A DNA stretch of 64,000 bases, taken from assembly GCF_016908635.1 (NCBI RefSeq), contig NZ_JAFBEG010000002.1:170881-234880 (forward strand). Direction: 5' to 3'. This stretch comes from Sporohalobacter salinus (GTDB lineage Bacteria > Bacillota > Halanaerobiia > Halobacteroidales > Acetohalobiaceae). Both the position numbers and the translations under genes were made by a program. This document shows, one piece after another, positions 60,586 through 64,000 of the stretch (position 1 is its first letter; each line of letters opens with the position of its first letter). The notes below the pieces were generated by a model. It searched no databases. It was not told the origin of the DNA and worked only from the letters and a program-made list of their open reading frames with translations.

Positions 60586-61410
60586 ATGAAAACTTTAGAA
60601 GAGAAATTTACAATTTTAAAGAATAATATTAAATCTATGGATAGCTTATTAGTTGCTTTTTCAGGTGGAGTTGATAGTACTTTACTTTTAAAAGTAGCCC
60701 ATGATATCTTAGGGGATAAGGTAGCAGCTTTAACAGTTGAAGCTGAGATTCATCCATCTTGCGAAATTAAAGAAGCAAAAGAATTAGCCCAACAGATGGA
60801 TGTAAAACATATACTTGTTAGTGCCGACATATTACAGAATAAAGACTTTGTTCGGAATGATAAAATGCGTTGTTATTACTGCAAATATGATATTTTCAGT
60901 GATTTAAAAGAGTTGGCAGCCCAGAAAGGATTTGAAGAAGTAGCTGATGGTGCTAATTATGATGATTTTACTGGCGATTATCGTCCAGGACTTAAAGCAG
61001 CCGAAGAGTTAGGGATTAAAAGTCCTTTAAAAGAAGCTAGAATTACTAAAAAAGAAGTTCGAGAATTATCTAAAAGATTGGACTTGTCTACCTGGAATAA
61101 GCCTTCTATTTCTTGTTATGCTACTCGATTTCCTTATGGGGATCAGATTACTAGTCAGGGATTGGAGTTAATAGCTGAGGCTGAAAAGTATTTACATCAA
61201 TTTGATCTTCGACAGCTGCGGGTTAGGCACCATGATCAACATACTGCCCGAATAGAAGTTTCGACAGACGATATAGAAAAAATTATGAATAATCGGGTAG
61301 AGATAGTGAATAACTTAAAAGAGTTAGGATATACTTATATTACTGTCGATTTAGCTGGATATCGTACTGGAAGTATGAATGAGGTATTAGCCTCAGATAA
61401 GGAAGAGTAA
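60586..61410 (+). CDS. larE: ATP-dependent sacrificial sulfur transferase LarE
   Basis: 274 residues of the PP-loop ATPase family: VAFSGGVDSTLLLKVA binds ATP near 23-38, followed by VADGANYDDFTGDYRPGLKA and NKPSISCYATRFPYG. Cys177 corresponds to the cysteine that donates sulfur in characterised LarE. Cys96 and Cys99 (MRCYYCKYD) could with Cys177 instead hold a 4Fe-4S cluster, as in catalytic LarE versions. LarE acts after LarB in making the nickel-pincer nucleotide cofactor of lactate racemase. larB and larC follow, after a 307-base gap. Confidence 0.9.
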   Translation: MKTLEEKFTILKNNIKSMDSLLVAFSGGVDSTLLLKVAHDILGDKVAALTVEAEIHPSCEIKEAKELAQQMDVKHILVSADILQNKDFVRNDKMRCYYCKYDIFSDLKELAAQKGFEEVADGANYDDFTGDYRPGLKAAEELGIKSPLKEARITKKEVRELSKRLDLSTWNKPSISCYATRFPYGDQITSQGLELIAEAEKYLHQFDLRQLRVRHHDQHTARIEVSTDDIEKIMNNRVEIVNNLKELGYTYITVDLAGYRTGSMNEVLASDKEE

Positions 61411-61498
61411 AATGATCAATTAGATATTACAGTAGGAGAATGCTGGCCCATAGCTTAATAGGTTAAAAACATACCACAGATAATTGTGCCTGAGTATT

Positions 61499-61643
61499 GT
61501 TGATATATTTCAATAAGCAACTTAAAGCAGACCTAAAAGAAAGAATGATTGAATTATAAGCAGAAATTTTAGACTGTAACTCTAAGTATGATTTATTATT
61601 AATTGATTAGGGCTGATTTTGGCAGCGTTTGAAATATATCAAC
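61499..61643 (+). repeat. 145-bp inverted-repeat element between larE and larB
   Basis: GTTGATATATTTCAA (61499-61513) and its exact reverse complement (61629-61643) enclose 115 bases. The enclosed sequence reads from 61500 as a short peptide-like frame (LIYFNKQLKADLKERMIEL, then a stop, then AEILDCNSKYDLLLID), suggesting decayed coding sequence. It could be a miniature transposable element or the remnant of an insertion. The rest of the gap 61411-61717 holds no gene I can support. Confidence 0.5.
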
Positions 61644-61717
61644 TTTAAAATGTAGCATTATATTCAAAAAGTTTAGTCTTGTATATGTTTCGTATTAGTG
61701 ATAAGGAGTGACTATCT

Positions 61718-62464
61718 ATGCAGCTCGATAGATTAAAAGAGATTCTAACTAAGGTAGATGAGGGAGATTTAGATGTTGATACTGCTCTAGAGGAGCTAAA
61801 GAGTCCAGGTTATGAAGATTTGGGCTTTGCTAAAGTAGATCAACACCGTCATTTGCGGCGGGGTTTTCCGGAAGTAGTTCTTTGTGAGGGAAAGACCGAA
61901 GAACAGGTAGTAAAGATTATGCAGCAGCTGGCCGAAACAGATGAAAATGCTCTGGCTACTAGAGCTGACGAGGATATTTATCAGGCAGTTAAAGAAGTAC
62001 TGCCTGACATTAAATATAATGAAGCAGCAGGGACTTTAGTTTTGGAACAGACAGAGTTAGCTCAAGAAGGGTCAATTTTGGTTATTAGTGCCGGAACTTC
62101 CGACATTCCAGTAGCAGAAGAAGCATATGAAACAGTTCGGATTATGGGAAATGACGTAGAAAGGCTTTATGATGTAGGAGTAGCTGGTATTCACCGTCTA
62201 TTGGAGAATCAAAAACAGTTACGTCAGGCGCGAGTCATTATTGTAGCAGCTGGAATGGAAGGAGCTTTAGCCAGTGTAGTTGGTGGTTTAGTTGATAAAC
62301 CTGTAATTGCTGTTCCAACAAGTGTTGGTTATGGAGCTAGTTTTGAAGGAGTAGCAGCGCTATTGGGGATGTTAAATAGCTGTGCGGCCGGCGTTGGTGT
62401 TGTCAATATAGATAATGGTTTTGGAGCAGCTTATTTAGCTAGCCTAATCAACAAAATGAATTAG
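61718..62464 (+). CDS. larB: Nickel-pincer cofactor biosynthesis carboxylase LarB
   Basis: 248 residues of the PurE-like family. The N-terminal part has DLGFAKVDQHRHLRRGFPEVV and CEGKTEEQVVKIM. The PurE-like core has VISAGTSDIPVAEEAYET, VGVAGIHRLLENQKQL, VAAGMEGALASVVGGLVDKP and VPTSVGYGASFEGVAALLGM. LarB carboxylates nicotinic acid adenine dinucleotide, the first step to the cofactor. AAGGAG precedes the ATG. larC starts 15 bases after the stop. Confidence 0.93.
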   Translation: MQLDRLKEILTKVDEGDLDVDTALEELKSPGYEDLGFAKVDQHRHLRRGFPEVVLCEGKTEEQVVKIMQQLAETDENALATRADEDIYQAVKEVLPDIKYNEAAGTLVLEQTELAQEGSILVISAGTSDIPVAEEAYETVRIMGNDVERLYDVGVAGIHRLLENQKQLRQARVIIVAAGMEGALASVVGGLVDKPVIAVPTSVGYGASFEGVAALLGMLNSCAAGVGVVNIDNGFGAAYLASLINKMN

Positions 62465-62479
62465 AAGGTTGGGATAAGA

Positions 62480-63223
62480 ATGAAAGCAGCATATTTCGAT
62501 ATTTTTTCGGGTATTAGCGGTAATATGGTATTAGGAGCATTGCTAGATGCAGGATTAAAGCTTGACATTTTAAAAAAAGAGCTGTCGAAGCTTAATATAT
62601 CAGATTATGAATTACAGACAGAAAAGGTAGTTAAGAATGGAATTAGCGGTACTTATCTAAAGGTTAAACTTAGTGACGATGATCATTGTCACGAAGATCA
62701 TGAACATCAACATGGACGTCATTTATCAGAAATTGAAGACTTAATTGCTGAAAGTGATCTTGAGGAGTCAGTTAAAGATTTAAGTACTAGAATATTTAGA
62801 CGGTTGGCTGAATCAGAAGCTAGGATTCATAATACTGACCCGGATCAGGTTCACTTTCATGAAGTGGGAGCTGTTGATGCTATTGTTGATATTGTAGGAA
62901 CAGCGATTGGGATTCATAAATTAGGTATTAAGAAGGTATTTGCTTCTCGAATTCATATTGGTACTGGATTTGGAAATTGTGCTCATGGTAAGATTCCTAT
63001 TCCAGCACCTGCTACTTTAGATTTGTTACAGGATACACCAGTTTATTCTACTGGAATTGAGAGTGAATTAGTAACTCCTACAGGAGCAGCAATTATTACT
63101 ACTTTAGCTGAAGAATTTGGATCGTTACCTTTAATGCAGATAAGAAAAATAGGTTATGGAGCAGGTAGTCGTAATTTAGAGATTCCTAATCTATTACGGA
63201 TTAGCACTGGTAAATTAGTGTAG
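62480..63223 (+). CDS. larC: Nickel insertion protein LarC, N-terminal half only
   Basis: 247 residues: AYFDIFSGISGNMVLGALLD, the His-rich metal segment HCHEDHEHQHGRH (about 74-86), FHEVGAVDAIVDIVGTAIG, GKIPIPAPATLDLLQ and ELVTPTGAAIITTLAEEFG. This is the LarC1 part, ending at the usual domain boundary (LLRISTGKLV, stop). Complete LarC is about 400 residues; in several bacteria LarC1 and LarC2 are joined by programmed frameshifting. The sequence after the stop shows no LarC2 in any frame and is followed by a promoter and an RNA gene. LarC2 must therefore be elsewhere or missing. Confidence 0.85.
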   Translation: MKAAYFDIFSGISGNMVLGALLDAGLKLDILKKELSKLNISDYELQTEKVVKNGISGTYLKVKLSDDDHCHEDHEHQHGRHLSEIEDLIAESDLEESVKDLSTRIFRRLAESEARIHNTDPDQVHFHEVGAVDAIVDIVGTAIGIHKLGIKKVFASRIHIGTGFGNCAHGKIPIPAPATLDLLQDTPVYSTGIESELVTPTGAAIITTLAEEFGSLPLMQIRKIGYGAGSRNLEIPNLLRISTGKLV

Positions 63224-63264
63224 GAATGTTATCTTTATAAATAAAAAAATTGTCGATTTTATCC

Positions 63265-63293
63265 TTGTAATTTTTAATGATTAATTGTATAAT
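63265..63293 (+). promoter_or_regulatory. Sigma-A promoter for the structured RNA
   Basis: TTGTAA (63265-63270) and TATAAT (63288-63293) are exactly 17 bases apart. Transcription would start near 63300, at the edge of the folded region. Confidence 0.65.
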
Positions 63294-63300
63294 AGCTATT

Positions 63301-63566
63301 AGATATTGCTTAGGTCTGTGGTTGAAAATTGATGCCAGTCGCAGGCAAAACAATCCACGTAAGGTAGTCAAAATGATTACTGAGCATGGTGCGGCTTAGA
63401 AGTAAGTCCTGCCTAATTAACAAAAGTAACATGTTTTGGTCTGGTACATAGTACTTAAGACTTAGGTTATTTTGTTGATTAGAGCGAAGTAGTAGTAGGA
63501 GGGAACCCCTTAGAGGCGAATCTTCCAGCAGGCAAATGTGGGGGCAAAAACCAGGTCAGCTAAGTA
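63301..63566 (+). ncRNA. Structured noncoding RNA, family not assigned (raiA-type candidate)
   Basis: A 266-base noncoding region with its own promoter and terminator. It closes on itself: CTTAG (63309-63313) pairs with CTAAG (63560-63564). Local helices include TGCC/GGCA at 63333-63347 and GTAGTC/GATTAC at 63364-63380. Further ones are GGCTTA/TAAGTC near 63392-63407 and a long arm AATTAACAAAAGTAAC (from 63415) with GTTATTTTGTTGATT (from 63466). That arm has a GTCT-GTAC/GTAC-AGAC hairpin at its tip. CCTGC (63408-63412) can pair with GCAGG (63528-63532). GCAGGCAAA occurs twice. There is no open frame or T-box, tmRNA, RNase P or cobalamin signature. Among large Firmicute RNAs the raiA motif is one candidate, untested. 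Confidence 0.65.
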
Positions 63567-63591
63567 AATTCTTAAATTAATTTAGCATATA

Positions 63592-63614
63592 GTACACGCC
63601 TAACTGGCGTGTGC
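63592..63614 (+). terminator. Rho-independent terminator of the structured RNA
   Basis: GTACACGCC / GGCGTGTGC, a 9-bp stem with one G-U pair and loop TAACT, followed by TTTCTAAAAGTTTATTT. With the promoter at 63265 it defines an RNA of about 315 bases. Confidence 0.8.
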
Positions 63615-63863
63615 TTTCTAAAAGTTTATTTATAAAATTTTAAATATTTAAAAAATAGAAATAATAGAGGATTTTAATAAGAAAATATCGAAGATAATTA
63701 TTAGGTATGTTGAATTACATGATTAGAATTAATAATGTATTATAGTTTATTAATCTAGAAAGTTTCTGAATTTTTTTAGTTTTCTAAGTGAATTCTTACA
63801 CAAGCACAAAGTTTTTTTAATATTTAATATTTTTTATTAAAATTAAAATAAGGAGGGCTAAGA

Positions 63864-63926
63864 ATGGGATGTCAGTGTGGGAAAAAAGAAGAAAATCTTG
63901 AGAAGGAACCTGTTAAGCAGATATGA
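63864..63926 (+). CDS. 20-residue Cys-x-Cys peptide, putative small gene
   Basis: AAGGAGGG lies 6 bases before the ATG, one of the strongest ribosome sites in the window. The frame encodes MGCQCGKKEENLEKEPVKQI and stops. The CQC pair could bind metal, and the rest is charged. No family is known to me. It could be a real small protein, a leader peptide for a gene beyond the window, or chance. The 237 bases before it (63627-63863) are AT-rich with no feature I can support, and the last 74 bases of the window hold no clear gene start. Confidence 0.4.
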   Translation: MGCQCGKKEENLEKEPVKQI

Positions 63927-64000
63927 AAATTGAGCTTAAAAAATCATAGTTTTTAACCCATTTAATAAGTCTAACTTTGATTTTGAGATTAGTTTTAACT

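Noticed and set aside
63224..63300. LarC2 reached by programmed frameshift from larC
   Set aside because: All three forward frames after the stop are short and AT-rich with no LarC2-like sequence, and a promoter and RNA gene follow.
63301..63566. RNase P RNA, tmRNA, T-box or cobalamin riboswitch
   Set aside because: The hallmark segments of each (GAGGAAAGTCC, the tmRNA acceptor ends, the T-box tail, the cobalamin box) are not present; left as unassigned RNA.
1..64000. CRISPR arrays, tRNA genes, intact insertion sequences or prophage
   Set aside because: No regularly spaced repeats, no tRNA-like cloverleaf with CCA-type ends, no transposase or phage structural frames were seen.

Overview
The window reads as chromosome of a low-GC, spore-forming, flagellated Firmicute that nevertheless has an outer membrane. 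The sequence shows a Wza-like export protein with SLBB domains, a Wzi-family outer-membrane capsule protein, ADP-heptose genes (gmhB, rfaE1, rfaE2) and a secretin, next to typical Firmicute genes: Spo0E-like peptide, SigH, DegS, ComFA/ComFC, CpsB/CpsD and a Bacillus-order flagellar block. That mix fits the diderm, anaerobic, often halophilic Halanaerobiales. This placement is inference from gene content, not from a search.

Region 1 (1-17.9 kb) is surface polysaccharide: the end of a glycosyltransferase, then an operon of export protein, Wzz-type co-polymerase, BY-kinase, PHP-type phosphotyrosine phosphatase, a small membrane protein and Wzi. Sugar-nucleotide genes follow (ManC, GalE-like, GalU, phosphohexomutase), with two more Wzz-type proteins. 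Interspersed are two minus-strand XRE repressors, a Spo0E-like 57-residue gene and a DASS-family anion transporter with a UspA-like partner. Region 2 (18.1-25.5 kb) has a TPR-SpoIID fusion, a PHP phosphoesterase fused to an HhH glycosylase-like domain, an HD-GYP protein, the heptose genes and a cold-shock gene.

Region 3 (25.6-36.4 kb) starts with a consensus promoter, a class I cyclic-di-GMP riboswitch and a terminator, then a DegS-type kinase and a complete Tad/Flp pilus locus (flp, cpaA, tadE, tadG, cpaB, cpaC, cpaE, cpaF, tadB, tadC). In Bacillus subtilis degS is followed by degU and then the comF-flagellar block; here the Tad locus, a DUF192 gene, a DUF362 ferredoxin protein and sigH occupy that interval. 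Region 4 (38.5-50.2 kb) is comFA-comFC-yvyF-flgM-flgN-flgK-flgL-yviE-fliW-csrA-hag-fliD-orf-fliS. The flagellin leader carries a hairpin with a GGA loop, a likely CsrA target.

Region 5 (50.2-60.2 kb) is an AT-rich island between fliS and flaG: a GT2-TPR-sulfotransferase fusion, a TPR-glycosyltransferase-methyltransferase fusion, a stand-alone sulfotransferase, and a WlbA/WlbB/WlbC-like set for a diacetamido-uronic acid. It looks like a flagellin glycosylation island that also sulfates and methylates its glycan. Region 6 (60.2-63.2 kb) has larE, larB and a LarC N-terminal half for the nickel-pincer cofactor. The window ends with a structured RNA of about 300 nt with its own promoter and terminator (63.27-63.61 kb), whose family I cannot assign with certainty, and a 20-codon Cys-x-Cys peptide gene with a strong ribosome site.

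Gaps above 300 bases: 861-1187 holds a terminator and a promoter; 61411-61717 holds an inverted-repeat remnant; 63224-63863 holds the RNA gene, and in its last 250 bases I see only AT-rich sequence. Where a start differs from the longest open frame, it was chosen by ribosome-binding-site spacing. No tRNA, rRNA, CRISPR array or intact insertion sequence was seen.
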